From NCBI RefSeq assembly GCF_021398735.1, contig NZ_CP090349.1, forward strand, positions 5,330,001 through 5,394,000: DNA of 64,000 nucleotides, given 5' to 3'. Within the stretch, counting starts at the first letter, position 1, and each line of letters begins with the position of its first letter. Origin of the DNA: Methylobacterium oryzae. Its GTDB lineage: Bacteria; Pseudomonadota; Alphaproteobacteria; Rhizobiales; Beijerinckiaceae. The position numbers and the translations under genes were made by a program. This document shows, one piece after another, positions 9,168 through 17,962 of this stretch. Under the pieces are notes generated by a model. That model was not told where the DNA came from and did not search any database. It saw only the letters and a list, made by a program, of their open reading frames with translations.

Positions 9168-9662
9168 ATGCGTCGCACCCTGTCGATCGCGGGCCGCGCC
9201 GGCCTCGTCGTCCTGCTGACGGGCGCCGCGGCCGCGGCCGGCCAGCCGGATCTCCTGCCCGTCGTGACCGTTCTCGTCGACAACGCCAAGGTGCTCCGCC
9301 TGCCGGAGAAGACGTCGACGGTCATCGTCGGGAACCCGATCATCGCCGAGGTGACGCCGCAGAAGAACGGCGTCCTCGTGCTCACCGGCAAGAGCTTCGG
9401 CTCCACCAACCTGATCGCCCTCGACAACGGCGGTGCCATGATCGCGGAGACGACCATCCGGGTCGAGGCGTCGCGGGACTCGACGATCACGGTGCAGCGC
9501 GGTCTCGATCGGGAATCCCTGTCGTGCACGCCGGGCTGCCAGCCGTCGGTGCAGCTCGGCGACTCGGCCAGCTACTTCGGTGCGACGAGCGGTCAGGCCG
9601 ATGCCCGTCGCAAGCTCGCGACCGGCGGCGGCGCGGGCACGGTCCCGGCGGCCGATCACTGA
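9168..9662 (+). CDS. CpaC/RcpA N-terminal-like pilus assembly protein
   Basis: A 164-aa exported protein. The signal peptide (RRTLSIAGRAGLVVLLTGA) is followed by a domain of about 75 residues resembling the N-terminal domain of Flp pilus secretins: VLVDNAKVLRLPEKTSTV, IVGNPIIAEVTPQ and GKSFGSTNLIALD. The secretin domain itself is absent, so this is a stand-alone N-domain protein rather than a truncated CpaC; such short versions are common in Hyphomicrobiales. A cysteine pair (LSCTPGCQP) is near the C-terminus. Its position beside flp and cpaA supports a role in pilus assembly. Confidence 0.82.
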   Translation: MRRTLSIAGRAGLVVLLTGAAAAAGQPDLLPVVTVLVDNAKVLRLPEKTSTVIVGNPIIAEVTPQKNGVLVLTGKSFGSTNLIALDNGGAMIAETTIRVEASRDSTITVQRGLDRESLSCTPGCQPSVQLGDSASYFGATSGQADARRKLATGGGAGTVPAADH

Positions 9663-9775
9663 CCGGGCCGGGGTTCCATCGCGACATCGGCCGCGGCCTG
9701 GGGCAGGATCCCCCGGCCCTCGCCGATTCGCCGCGATGCCGCGGGGGCGCTGACGCCAGGGAGACGTCGAGGCCG

Positions 9776-10423
9776 ATGTCCGCCATCACCCGCAATCCGC
9801 CGCCGCCCGCCGTCGACCCGGCCGTGCTGGCGGCCTTCCGCGATGTCTCGACGGCCACGATCAGCGACTGCCTGGCGCGGATGCCGGTCCTGGCCGGCCT
9901 GCGCCCGTTCCATCGCGGCGGGGCGCTCGTGGGAACGGCCTTCACGGTCCGCGTCCGGAGCGGCGACAACCTGGCCATCCATCAGGCTCTGGAAGAGGTC
10001 CGCCCCGGCGACGTGATCGTGGTCGACGGCGCCGGCGACACGAGCCGCGCGCTGGTGGGCGACATCATGAAGGCCATCGCCGAGAGCCGGGGCGTGGCCG
10101 GCTTCGTGATCGACGGCGCCGTGCGCGACACGGCGGCGTTCGCGGGCGCGGACTTTCCCTGCTACGCCCGCGACGCGACGCCGCGGGGGCCGTTCAAGAC
10201 GGGCCCCGGCGCGATCAACGTGCCGGTCTGCGTCGGCGGCTGGACGGTGAGCCCGGGGGACGTGGTGGTCGGCGACGCCGACGGCGTCGTGTCGTTCCCG
10301 CCCGGCGACGCGGCCGCCCTGCTCGACGCCGTGCGGGCGCAGGCGGCCCGCGAGGCGGAGGTCCTGGAGCAGATCCGGGCCGGTCGCTACGACGGCCGCT
10401 ACGCCCGGGTGGCGAAGGCCTGA
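9776..10423 (+). CDS. RraA-fold protein, putative oxaloacetate decarboxylase / HMG aldolase-like
   Basis: A 215-aa protein of the RraA / 4-hydroxy-4-methyl-2-oxoglutarate aldolase superfamily. Gly95 and Arg117-Asp118 (in FVIDGAVRDTAAF) correspond to the substrate- and metal-binding residues that distinguish the enzymes from the RNase E inhibitor RraA. The N-terminal STATISDCLARM segment is typical. Several members decarboxylate oxaloacetate. Its 3' end overlaps the 3' end of the convergent LysR gene by 25 bp, and D-tartrate dehydratase, which makes oxaloacetate, lies just beyond. The family call is firm; the specific reaction is inferred from context. Confidence 0.85.
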   Translation: MSAITRNPPPPAVDPAVLAAFRDVSTATISDCLARMPVLAGLRPFHRGGALVGTAFTVRVRSGDNLAIHQALEEVRPGDVIVVDGAGDTSRALVGDIMKAIAESRGVAGFVIDGAVRDTAAFAGADFPCYARDATPRGPFKTGPGAINVPVCVGGWTVSPGDVVVGDADGVVSFPPGDAAALLDAVRAQAAREAEVLEQIRAGRYDGRYARVAKA

Positions 10424-11313
10424 TCCGGCCGGGCGCCCTCGGGCGCCTGCAGGCGCCGCCACAGGGCATCGGCCGCGCCGCCTCGGCCCTCGCGCGTCCG
10501 GAACAGCCGGATCTCCACCGGAACGTCCAGCTCCTCCGGGCCTGCCCGCACGAGCTGTCCGCGGGCGATCGCCGCCTCCGCGAGCGTCACCGGGAGCCAC
10601 GCGACACCGTCGCCCTCCTGGGCCATGGTCATCAGCGTCGCCGCCAAGTGCGACGTGAAGGCCGGCTCGTGGCCGGCCGCCACCCCGCTCGCCGCCAGGA
10701 TCCGGCCGAGCCCCGAGGCCTCGCCGTAGGCGAGGTAGCGGACCGCCCCGGTCAGGGGCCAGAGCGGCGCCCCTTCGGACGCCGGTGCGCAGAGCGGCAC
10801 GAGGCTGTCCGCGCCGACGCGGACCGACTCGCAGCGGCCATCGTCCAGGGGCGTGGGGAGGTCCGCGCGGTGGTGGCACAGGAGGAGTTGCACCTCGCCG
10901 GCCAGCAGGATCGCCTCGCAGGCCGCCATGCTGTCCGAGATCAGGTTGAGGGCGCCCAGCGTCTCGAAGGGTGCGTGCCGGCGGATCCAGCCGGGAAAGA
11001 ACGTGAACGACAGCGCGTGCGTGGCCGCGATCGCGAGGCTCGCATCCGCGCGCGCGCCCGCGGCCCGCGCCTCGCGGCACGCCCGGTCCAGGCCCCGCAT
11101 CAATTCCTCGGCGTGCGGGCGGAAGCCCGTTCCGGCGGCGGTCAGGTGCGCCCCTTGCGCGCTCCGCAGGAACAGCGGCGTCCCGAGCCACGCCTCGAGC
11201 GCGCGGATCCGTCGGCTGAAGGCCGGCTGCGTCACGTGCCGGACCTCGGCGGCCCGCGAGAAGGTCCGGTGCTCGGCGAGCGCGAGGAAGTCCCGCACCC
11301 AGTCCAGATCCAT
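10399..11313 (-). CDS. LysR-family transcriptional regulator of the tartrate cluster
   Basis: A 304-aa LysR regulator. The N-terminal winged helix-turn-helix (about residues 1-60) contains FLALAEHRTFSRAAE and HVTQPAFSRRIRALE. The rest is a periplasmic-binding-protein-like effector domain. It is divergent from the D-tartrate dehydratase gene with 119 bp between their starts, the classic arrangement for a LysR regulator and its target. The effector is probably tartrate or a related dicarboxylate; that is inference. Confidence 0.9.
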   Translation of the reverse strand: MDLDWVRDFLALAEHRTFSRAAEVRHVTQPAFSRRIRALEAWLGTPLFLRSAQGAHLTAAGTGFRPHAEELMRGLDRACREARAAGARADASLAIAATHALSFTFFPGWIRRHAPFETLGALNLISDSMAACEAILLAGEVQLLLCHHRADLPTPLDDGRCESVRVGADSLVPLCAPASEGAPLWPLTGAVRYLAYGEASGLGRILAASGVAAGHEPAFTSHLAATLMTMAQEGDGVAWLPVTLAEAAIARGQLVRAGPEELDVPVEIRLFRTREGRGGAADALWRRLQAPEGARPDQAFATRA

Positions 11314-11338
11314 AGCGCCTCTCCGACAGGACGGGGCC

Positions 11339-11355
11339 GATGCCGCCCGCGCATC
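11339..11355. promoter_or_regulatory. Candidate LysR binding dyad upstream of tarD
   Basis: GATGC-N7-GCATC interrupted palindrome that contains the T-N11-A LysR consensus (T at 11341, A at 11353). It lies 26 bp from the LysR start codon and 78 bp before tarD, the usual place for an autoregulatory/activation site. No binding data are available. Confidence 0.4.
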
Positions 11356-11432
11356 GCGCGCTCCGGAAACGGCATTGGCTGACCGGGGGCCGCCGACGCT
11401 ATGGCACCGGGACGCACCGGGGAGAGTGAGCC

Positions 11433-12596
11433 ATGCGCATCGTCGACGTCCGCGAGGTCACCAAGCCGATCGCATCGCCGATCCGCAACGCCTACATCGA
11501 CTTCTCGAAGATGACCACGAGCCTCGTCGCGGTGGTCACCGACGTGGTCCGCGACGGCCGGCGGGTCGTCGGCTACGGCTTCAACTCCAACGGCCGCTAC
11601 GGTCAGGGCGGCCTGATCCGCGAGCGCTTCCGTGACCGGATCCTGGAGGCCGACCGGGACAGCCTCCTCGTCGATGCGGGCGACAACCTCGACCCGCACC
11701 GGGTCTGGGCCGCGATGATGCGCAACGAGAAGCCCGGCGGCCACGGCGAGCGCTCGGTGGCTGTGGGCACCCTCGACATGGCGATCTGGGACGCGGCGGC
11801 GAAGATCGCCGGGAAGCCACTGTTCCGGATGCTCGCCGAGCGGAAGGGCGTCGCCGCCGACCCGCGGGTCTTCGTCTACGCGGCCGGCGGCTACTACTAT
11901 CCCGGCAAGGACGATTCCGCCCTCCGCGCCGAGATGCGCGGCTATCTCGACCGCGGCTACACCGTCGTGAAGATGAAGATCGGCGGCGCACCGCTCGAAG
12001 AGGACCGGCGCCGGATCGAGGCCGTGCTCGCCGAGATCGACGGACGGGGCCGTCTCGCGGTGGACGCCAACGGCCGCTTCGATCTCGAGACCGCCATCGC
12101 GTACGCCCGGATTCTGCGGCAGTACCCGCTGTTCTGGTACGAGGAGGCGGGCGACCCGCTCGACTACGCGCTCCAGGCGGCGCTCGCGCCCTACTATCCC
12201 GGGCCGATGGCCACCGGCGAGAACCTGTTCTCGCACCAGGACGCGCGCAATCTCCTGCGCTACGGCAACATGCGGCCCGACCGCGACTGGCTGCAGTTCG
12301 ACTGCGCGCTGTCGTACGGGCTCGTGGAGTACCTGCGCACCCTCGACGTGCTGGCCGAGTTCGGCTGGTCGCCCGCCCGCTGCATCCCGCATGGCGGGCA
12401 CCAGATGTCGCTCAACATCGCGGCCGGCCTCGGCCTCGGCGGCAACGAGAGCTACCCGGACCTGTTCCAGCCCTACGGCGGCTTCCCCGACGGGGTTCGG
12501 GTCGAGGACGGCCACATCACCATGCCGGACCTGCCGGGCATCGGCTTCGAGGGCAAGTCGGACCTCATCGCGGAGATGCGCGCCCTCGCGGCGTAG
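11433..12596 (+). CDS. tarD: D(-)-tartrate dehydratase, enolase superfamily
   Basis: A 387-aa mandelate-racemase-like enolase superfamily enzyme. It dehydrates D-tartrate to the enol of oxaloacetate. The sequence closely matches the characterised Bradyrhizobium TarD along its whole length as I recall it. The catalytic KxK pair is Lys180-Met-Lys182, a metal ligand is Asp211 in VDANGRF, and the catalytic His320 is in CIPHGGHQMSLN. GGGGAGAG lies upstream of the ATG. It is divergent from the LysR gene. The adjacent RraA-fold protein could convert the product to pyruvate. Confidence 0.93.
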   Translation: MRIVDVREVTKPIASPIRNAYIDFSKMTTSLVAVVTDVVRDGRRVVGYGFNSNGRYGQGGLIRERFRDRILEADRDSLLVDAGDNLDPHRVWAAMMRNEKPGGHGERSVAVGTLDMAIWDAAAKIAGKPLFRMLAERKGVAADPRVFVYAAGGYYYPGKDDSALRAEMRGYLDRGYTVVKMKIGGAPLEEDRRRIEAVLAEIDGRGRLAVDANGRFDLETAIAYARILRQYPLFWYEEAGDPLDYALQAALAPYYPGPMATGENLFSHQDARNLLRYGNMRPDRDWLQFDCALSYGLVEYLRTLDVLAEFGWSPARCIPHGGHQMSLNIAAGLGLGGNESYPDLFQPYGGFPDGVRVEDGHITMPDLPGIGFEGKSDLIAEMRALAA

Positions 12597-12649
12597 CGCG
12601 CCGACCCGGGCGGCCTTGCGGAACGCGCCACCGCGTTGGACGATGGCGC

Positions 12650-13324
12650 ATGGATTCCGGCCCCCTCACCTACGCGATCGGCGACGTCCACGGCTGCGCC
12701 GCCCTCCTCGACGCGCTGCTGGAGCGGATCGCCGACCATGCGGGCGACCGTCCCCACCGGCTGGTCTTCCTCGGGGACTACATCGACCGCGGCCCGGACA
12801 GCGCCGCGGTGCTCCGCACCGTGAGCCGCCTGAACTGGGCCGAGCCCGAGCGCGTCGTCTGCCTGATGGGCAATCACGAGCGGATGCTGCTCGACGCACT
12901 CCAGACGGAGAGCGCGGCCGCGCACTGGATGTTCAACGGCGGCGAGGCGACGCTCGATTCGTTCGGCGCGCGGGATCCTGCCGGCCTGCCCCGGGACACC
13001 CTCGACTGGATCGAGGCGCTCCCGACGCTGCACGGTGACGGCGCCCACTGGTACGTGCATGCCGGGCTGCGGCCCGGCACAGACGCCCTCGGCTCGGACG
13101 CGCACGATCGCCTCTGGATCCGCGAGCCGTTCCTCGAGGGCGACCACGATTTCGGACGGCACGTGGTCCACGGCCACACGCCGCAGCGGAGCGGGCGCCC
13201 GGAAGTGCGCCGGTTCCGCACCAACCTCGACACCGCGGCCGTCTACGGCGGCGCGCTGACCGCCGGGATCTTCTCGGACGCGCAGGGGCCGGCCCTGGAG
13301 TTCCTGCAGGTGAGAGCATCATAG
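12650..13324 (+). CDS. Calcineurin-like metallophosphoesterase (PrpA/ApaH-like Ser/Thr phosphatase)
   Basis: A 224-aa phosphoprotein-phosphatase-type metallophosphoesterase. The dinuclear-metal motifs are in canonical order: GDVHG (11-15), GDYIDRGPDS (42-51), GNHE (74-77) and, late, VVHGHTP. The length and motif spacing fit the bacterial PrpA/B and ApaH-like group, so either protein phosphatase or dinucleotide hydrolase activity is possible. It begins about 50 bp after tarD on the same strand, but a functional link is not obvious. Confidence 0.9.
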   Translation: MDSGPLTYAIGDVHGCAALLDALLERIADHAGDRPHRLVFLGDYIDRGPDSAAVLRTVSRLNWAEPERVVCLMGNHERMLLDALQTESAAAHWMFNGGEATLDSFGARDPAGLPRDTLDWIEALPTLHGDGAHWYVHAGLRPGTDALGSDAHDRLWIREPFLEGDHDFGRHVVHGHTPQRSGRPEVRRFRTNLDTAAVYGGALTAGIFSDAQGPALEFLQVRAS

Positions 13325-13337
13325 GGCGCGACGGCGC

Positions 13338-13428
13338 CGTCTTTGCGAGCGGAGCGAAGCAACCCAGGGCAGCGCCGCATCGCGCGGCCCGGCGCCGCGT
13401 GGACTGCTTCGCTCCGCTCGCGAAGACG
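13338..13428. repeat. Dispersed long palindromic repeat, copy A
   Basis: Imperfect inverted repeat: left arm 13338-13369 starts CGTCTTTGCGAGCGGAGCGA, right arm 13401-13428 ends CGCTCCGCTCGCGAAGACG. The arms pair over about 28 bp with an unrelated spacer. Copies B, C and D lie at 18905, 39988 and 49544. It lies between two convergent genes, directly after the phosphatase stop. Confidence 0.85.
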
Positions 13429-13456
13429 CTGGCCCGCGGGCCGCCGGCCGGACCTG

Positions 13457-13840
13457 TCAGACCCCGCGTCGCGCGGGCACCAGCGCGCAGAGGATCCCGG
13501 TGAGCCAGCCGCCCATCAGGGCGAAGCCGCCGGTGGGCGCCGCCATCGGGAAGAGCGCGTGCTGAAGCCATGCGCGCACCGAGAGGTCGCCGCAGAACAG
13601 GATCAGGCCGGCGACCAGCAGCCCGGCCGCGACGCGCGCGAGACCGGCCCGGACGAGGCCCGCGGCCCCGAGACCGACCAGCGCCAGGATGGCGGGGGCG
13701 TGGAACAGCAGGAACTGCGCCGCCGTCTTCAGCGAGTCCGCCCCGGGGATGTGCGCCGCGGCGGCGCTCAGCGCGACGCCGAGCAGCCCGGCCAGAGCGG
13801 CGAGCGCCGCGAGCGCGCGGTCGACACCCGCGAGTCTCAC
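13457..13840 (-). CDS. DUF423 membrane protein
   Basis: A 127-aa integral membrane protein of the DUF423 (YgdD) family with four hydrophobic helices. The family-typical parts are near the start (SAAAAHIPGADSLKTAAQF) and the end (PTGGFALMGGWL). The start codon is GTG at 13840, overlapping the engB stop by 4 bp (GTGA), so it is probably translated by coupling as the last gene of the yidC-engB run. The function of the family is not established. Confidence 0.88.
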   Translation of the reverse strand: MRLAGVDRALAALAALAGLLGVALSAAAAHIPGADSLKTAAQFLLFHAPAILALVGLGAAGLVRAGLARVAAGLLVAGLILFCGDLSVRAWLQHALFPMAAPTGGFALMGGWLTGILCALVPARRGV

Positions 13841-14490
13841 GCGCCGCGCTCCGCCAGGAGCCTAGCGATGGCCGCCCGCAGATCCGGTACGCCGGAATCG
13901 TCCCGGCTCGAGGTGAGGATCACCTGCGGGTAGGCGGCCGGCCGCTTGGCGAGCCCCGCCTCGATCCCGGCGATGCGGCTCGCGACCTCGCCCTTCTTGA
14001 GGGAATCGCCCTTCGTCAGCACGACCTGATAGCTCACCGCGGCCTTGTCGAGGCCGTCGAGGACGTCGGTGTCGATCGACTTGAAGCCGTGCCGGGCGTC
14101 GATCAGCATGAACACCCGGGCGAGGTTGGCGCGGCCCTTGAGGTAGGCGTGAATCAGCCGGGTCCACGCCTCGACCTTGGCCTTCTCGACGGCGGCGTAG
14201 CCGTAGCCGGGCATGTCGACCAGCGACAGGCGCTCGCCGATCCGGAAGAAGTTGAGCTGCTGCGTCCGCCCCGGCGTGTGCGAGGTCCGCGCCAGGGTGT
14301 TGCGCCCGGTGAGTGCGTTGATCAGGCTCGACTTGCCGACATTCGAGCGCCCCGCGAAGGCGATCTCGACGCCCTCCATGGGCGGCAGCCGGTCGAGGAT
14401 CTGGGCGGCCGCGTAGAAGTCGGCCGGGCCGGCGAAGAGAAGGCGGCCGGCCTCGAGGAGGTCGGCCGCGTCGTCGTTGGTCTCGCTCAC
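13837..14490 (-). CDS. engB: Ribosome biogenesis GTP-binding protein EngB (YsxC/YihA)
   Basis: A 217-aa small GTPase needed for 50S subunit maturation and cell division. The motifs are G1 GRSNVGKSS (47-55), G3 VDMPGYG (91-97) and G4 LTKGDS. The start is GTG at 14490, 13 bp after the yidC stop. The gene order rpmH-rnpA-yidC-engB is the classic alphaproteobacterial arrangement and supports the call. Confidence 0.95.
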   Translation of the reverse strand: MSETNDDAADLLEAGRLLFAGPADFYAAAQILDRLPPMEGVEIAFAGRSNVGKSSLINALTGRNTLARTSHTPGRTQQLNFFRIGERLSLVDMPGYGYAAVEKAKVEAWTRLIHAYLKGRANLARVFMLIDARHGFKSIDTDVLDGLDKAAVSYQVVLTKGDSLKKGEVASRIAGIEAGLAKRPAAYPQVILTSSRDDSGVPDLRAAIARLLAERGA

Positions 14491-14503
14491 GGCGTCTCGC
14501 CCG

Positions 14504-16354
14504 TCAGCTCTTGGTGGCGGCCGCCTTGGTGCCGCCGCGCTTGAACGTTGTGCGGAGGTTGTCCCACAGCTCCACCTTCACGCCGTTGCGGCGCATGATG
14601 ACGTATTGCTGGATCACCGACAGGGTGTTGTTCCAGGCCCAGTAAATCACCAGGCCGGCGGGGAACGAGCCCAGCATGAAGGTGAACACGATCGGCATGA
14701 ATGTGAAGATCTGCGCCTGGACCGGGTCCGGCGGCGCGGGATTCATCTTCATCTGCACGAACATCGTGATGCCCATGATGATCGGCCAGACGCCCAGGTG
14801 CACGAAGTCGGGTGCCGGGAACGGCAGCAGGCCGAACAGGTTCACGATGCTCGTCGGATCCGGCGCCGCGAGGTCGCGGATCCAGCCGAAGAACGGCGCG
14901 TGGCGCATCTCGATGGTGATGAACAGGACCTTGTAGAGCGCGAAGAAGACCGGAATCTGGATCAGCACCGGCCAGCAGCCGGCGACCGGATTGATCTTCT
15001 CCTTCTTGTACAGCTCCATCGTGGCCTGCTGCTGCTTCATGCGGTCGTCCTTGTACCGCTCGCGGATGGCGGCCATCTCCGGCTGCACGGCCTTCATCTT
15101 GGCCATGGAGACGTAGGACCGGTTCGCGATCGGCAGGAACAGCAGCTTCAGGCAGAAGGTCACCACCAGGATCGAGACGCCGAAATTGCCGAACAGGTGG
15201 TAGAAGAAGTCTAGCGCCCGGAACATCGGCTTGGTGATGAAGAAGAACCAGCCCCAATCGATCATCAGATCGAAGTGCTTGATGCCGAGGTCCTTCTCGT
15301 AGTTGTTGATGACGTTGACTTCCTTGGCGCCGGCGAACAGCCGCTGCGTCGCGGTCGCCGAGGCGCCCGCCGCGAGATTCACGGCATCGCCGCGCACGCT
15401 GGCTTGGTAGACGTTGGTGGCACCGTCGGTCCGGTCGGTGAAGGCGCCGGTATAGGGCGCGTCCTGATCGGGGATCGCGGCCGCCGCCCAGTACTTGTCG
15501 GTGATGCCGACGAAGCCGCCGGTCACGCCGCTCCAGGCCTTGCCCTTGGTGTTGGCACCGCCGTAGGCGCCCTCCTTGGCGAGCTTGTCGTAGGTGAATT
15601 CCTGCAGGCCGTCGTTGCCGAGATAGCCGATCATGCCCTCGTGCAGGACGTAGTAGCCCTGGGTATGCGGCTTACCCCAGCGGGAGACGAGGCTGTACGG
15701 GTAGAGCGTGATGGCGCCCGAGCCCTTGTTCTCGACCTCGTCGCGGATCGTGAACATGTACTTGTCGTCGACCGCGATGATCCGCTTGAAGACGAGGCCG
15801 GCGCCGTTGTCCCAGGTCAGGGTCACGGGCATGCCGGGCGACAGTGTCTTGCCGTCGCTGGTCCAGAGGGTGTCGTTGGTCGGCAGCGGACCGGCATTGG
15901 CGCCGACCCAGCCGAACTCGGCGTAGTAGGGCGTCTCGGTCCCGGCCGGCGAGAACAGCACGATCTCGGGGCTCATGGGGTCGATGGTCTCGTGGTAGTT
16001 CCTGAGCGAGACGTCGTCGACGCGGCCGCCCTTCAGGGCGATCGAGCCGGAGAGCGCCGGGGTCTCGATCCGGACGCGCGGCGAGCGGGCCAGCGCCGCC
16101 TCGCGGGAGACCGGGCCGCCCTGGGCGGTCGGCAGCGTGCCGGGCGCGGGGGCCGCCGGGCCACCCTCCTTCGGGGACGGCGAGGGCACGCCGTCCGGGG
16201 TCACGCCCGGGGGCTGCTGCTGCGCGGCCTTGTTCTGCGCCTCGATCTGGCGCTGCTGCTCCATGCGCGGGCCGGCCACGAAGTACTGCCACCCGAGCAG
16301 CACCAGCAGCGACAGGCCGATGGCCACGAACATGTTCGTCTTGTCATTGCCCAT
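14504..16354 (-). CDS. yidC: Membrane protein insertase YidC
   Basis: Inserts and folds inner-membrane proteins with or without SecYEG. It is 616 aa from ATG 16354 (MGNDKTNMF). An N-terminal transmembrane anchor ([19 protein letters not shown]) precedes a Gln/Pro-rich linker, the large periplasmic beta domain, and the conserved five-helix core (about residues 385-595), which includes the coiled hairpin [20 protein letters not shown]. The C-terminus is basic, as expected for ribosome contact. The start lies inside the end of the rnpA reading frame. Confidence 0.96.
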   Translation of the reverse strand: MGNDKTNMFVAIGLSLLVLLGWQYFVAGPRMEQQRQIEAQNKAAQQQPPGVTPDGVPSPSPKEGGPAAPAPGTLPTAQGGPVSREAALARSPRVRIETPALSGSIALKGGRVDDVSLRNYHETIDPMSPEIVLFSPAGTETPYYAEFGWVGANAGPLPTNDTLWTSDGKTLSPGMPVTLTWDNGAGLVFKRIIAVDDKYMFTIRDEVENKGSGAITLYPYSLVSRWGKPHTQGYYVLHEGMIGYLGNDGLQEFTYDKLAKEGAYGGANTKGKAWSGVTGGFVGITDKYWAAAAIPDQDAPYTGAFTDRTDGATNVYQASVRGDAVNLAAGASATATQRLFAGAKEVNVINNYEKDLGIKHFDLMIDWGWFFFITKPMFRALDFFYHLFGNFGVSILVVTFCLKLLFLPIANRSYVSMAKMKAVQPEMAAIRERYKDDRMKQQQATMELYKKEKINPVAGCWPVLIQIPVFFALYKVLFITIEMRHAPFFGWIRDLAAPDPTSIVNLFGLLPFPAPDFVHLGVWPIIMGITMFVQMKMNPAPPDPVQAQIFTFMPIVFTFMLGSFPAGLVIYWAWNNTLSVIQQYVIMRRNGVKVELWDNLRTTFKRGGTKAAATKS

Positions 16355-16964
16355 CAGGGACACCGCCGCACGCGTTCGGAGTGGCAACAGGAACGTCGCC
16401 GGCCCCGGGGGACCTGCGCGCGCCTGTGATTCGGGGATCTCTGTCGCACCCCTGCGACGGGCCGATGTCGGCACCGCCGGGTGGGGCCGCCTGCGCGGAG
16501 GCGCGGCCGGCTTCGTGCGGGAGAGAGGACGACTGAGAAGTGGCCGTGTCAGGAGCCGGCTTGGAGCGCCGGCCGCCGGATCGACCGGGTGACCTGTCCC
16601 CGCGGGGCGCGGCCGGGCGGGTCACCGCGGGAATCGCGCGGCGCAGATCCTCGGCGAGGGCCTCGAAGGAGGCTTCGAGGGCGGGGCGGCGGGCGATCAG
16701 CACGATGTCGGCCGGAAGGCCCGCGAGCTCGCTCGGCAGATCGGACGCGACCAACCCCACGGCAGCGCGGAGTCGGCGGCGGATGCGGTTGCGCTCCGTC
16801 GCGTGGCCGACACGCTTCGTGATGGTGAAACCGAGACGGAGGCCGGGGCAGACGTCGGGGTTCCGAAGACGCCCCTGCGCGGTCATACGCTCGGTGTGGA
16901 AGCGACGCCCCTCGGCTGCCGCCAGGAAGTCGGGTCGTTTCTTGAGCCGCTCGATCGTCGCCAT
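16344..16964 (-). CDS. rnpA: Ribonuclease P protein component with long C-terminal tail
   Basis: Protein subunit of RNase P, which matures tRNA 5' ends. Residues 1-115 from ATG 16964 ([13 protein letters not shown]) form a complete RnpA domain with [21 protein letters not shown], the RNR signature. The frame continues for about 90 more residues of Pro/Arg/Ser/Gly-rich sequence and ends 11 bp inside yidC, giving 206 aa instead of about 120. The tail could be real or an accident of an open GC-rich frame. No yidD gene lies between rnpA and yidC. Confidence 0.92.
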   Translation of the reverse strand: MATIERLKKRPDFLAAAEGRRFHTERMTAQGRLRNPDVCPGLRLGFTITKRVGHATERNRIRRRLRAAVGLVASDLPSELAGLPADIVLIARRPALEASFEALAEDLRRAIPAVTRPAAPRGDRSPGRSGGRRSKPAPDTATSQSSSLPHEAGRASAQAAPPGGADIGPSQGCDRDPRITGARRSPGAGDVPVATPNACGGVPDGQ

Positions 16965-17043
16965 CGATGGTTCGATCCCGGCCGATACCACTTGCCTCGT
17001 GGCGCGGATGCGTCGGAGCGTCCGCGCCGGCGAGGATCAGGCC

Positions 17044-17178
17044 TCAGGCCGACAGGCGCTTGCGGCCATGGGCGCGACGGCGCGCGATGACCTTGCGGCC
17101 GCCGGCGGTGGCCATGCGCGCACGGAAACCGTGACGGCGCTTACGGACGAGCTTGCTCGGCTGGTAGGTTCTCTTCAT
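17044..17178 (-). CDS. rpmH: 50S ribosomal protein L34
   Basis: A 44-aa ribosomal protein, [18 protein letters not shown] through HGRKRLSA, matching L34 essentially residue for residue. It starts at ATG 17178 and stops at 17044. It lies 79 bp upstream of rnpA in the standard rpmH-rnpA order. The GC-rich hairpins at 17260-17346 lie upstream of it. Confidence 0.97.
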   Translation of the reverse strand: MKRTYQPSKLVRKRRHGFRARMATAGGRKVIARRRAHGRKRLSA

Positions 17179-17318
17179 GGCTCAGAGCCTTCAAAGGTCG
17201 AGGCGCGCTCGCGGGCAGCTATTGCTGCACCCGACCTTCACGCGTCCTGGTTGTCTGCAAACACGAAGGGCGCCCATGCGGGGCGCCACGTCGCGAGTGG
17301 CGGGCTTATGGCGGATGG

Positions 17319-17346
17319 GCCCCGCGAAGTCAACGTTTCGCGGGGC
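17319..17346. terminator. Hairpin immediately after apt
   Basis: Perfect 10-bp stem, GCCCCGCGAA (17319-17328) and TTCGCGGGGC (17337-17346), with an 8-nt loop. It abuts the apt stop codon on the minus strand and precedes rpmH. There is no strong U-tract, so it may be an inefficient intrinsic terminator or a 3' end stabiliser. A second hairpin, GGCGCCC/GGGCGCC, lies about 40 bp further downstream. Confidence 0.5.
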
Positions 17347-17892
17347 TCAATGACCCTCGAACTGCATGAGGGTGCGCACCTCGACGCCCAGGTCGCGCAG
17401 GCGCTGCGCGCCGCCGATCTCGGGCAGGTCGATGACGAAGCAGGCGGCCACGATCTCGGCGCCGATCTTCTGGAGCAGGTTCACGGCCGCGATCGCGGTG
17501 CCGCCGGTGGCGATCAGGTCGTCGACCAGCAGCACCTTGTCGCCGGGCCGTACGGCGTCGACGTGGATCTCGATCTCGTCGGTCCCGTACTCGAGGGCGT
17601 AGGCCATCGAGACAGTCTTGTGAGGCAGCTTGCCCTTCTTGCGGATCGGCACGAAGCCGCAGGAGAGCTGGTGGGCGATGGCCCCGCCCAGGATGAAGCC
17701 CCGGGCCTCGATGCCGGCCACCTGGTGGATCTGTCCGCCGGCGTAGGGATGCACCAGGGCGTCCACCGCCCGCCGGAAGGCACGCGGGTCGCTCAGCAGC
17801 GTGGTGATGTCGCGGAAGATGATCCCCGGCTTCGGGTAATCGGGAATCGAGCGGACCGATTCCTTCAGCGCGACGTGGCGGCGGGCTTCCAT
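17347..17892 (-). CDS. apt: Adenine phosphoribosyltransferase
   Basis: Purine salvage enzyme converting adenine and PRPP to AMP. At 181 aa it has normal length. The PRPP-binding loop is [14 protein letters not shown], preceded by [16 protein letters not shown]. The N-terminal [15 protein letters not shown] is diagnostic of APRT. It is read from ATG 17892 toward rpmH and is separated from it by the terminator-like hairpin. Confidence 0.97.
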   Translation of the reverse strand: MEARRHVALKESVRSIPDYPKPGIIFRDITTLLSDPRAFRRAVDALVHPYAGGQIHQVAGIEARGFILGGAIAHQLSCGFVPIRKKGKLPHKTVSMAYALEYGTDEIEIHVDAVRPGDKVLLVDDLIATGGTAIAAVNLLQKIGAEIVAACFVIDLPEIGGAQRLRDLGVEVRTLMQFEGH

Positions 17893-17962
17893 GCGTTCGG
17901 CCTTCCGTGGGGAACCGCGGGCTTAAAGCAGAAGCCCGACGGCCTGACCAGTCGGTGGCGGC

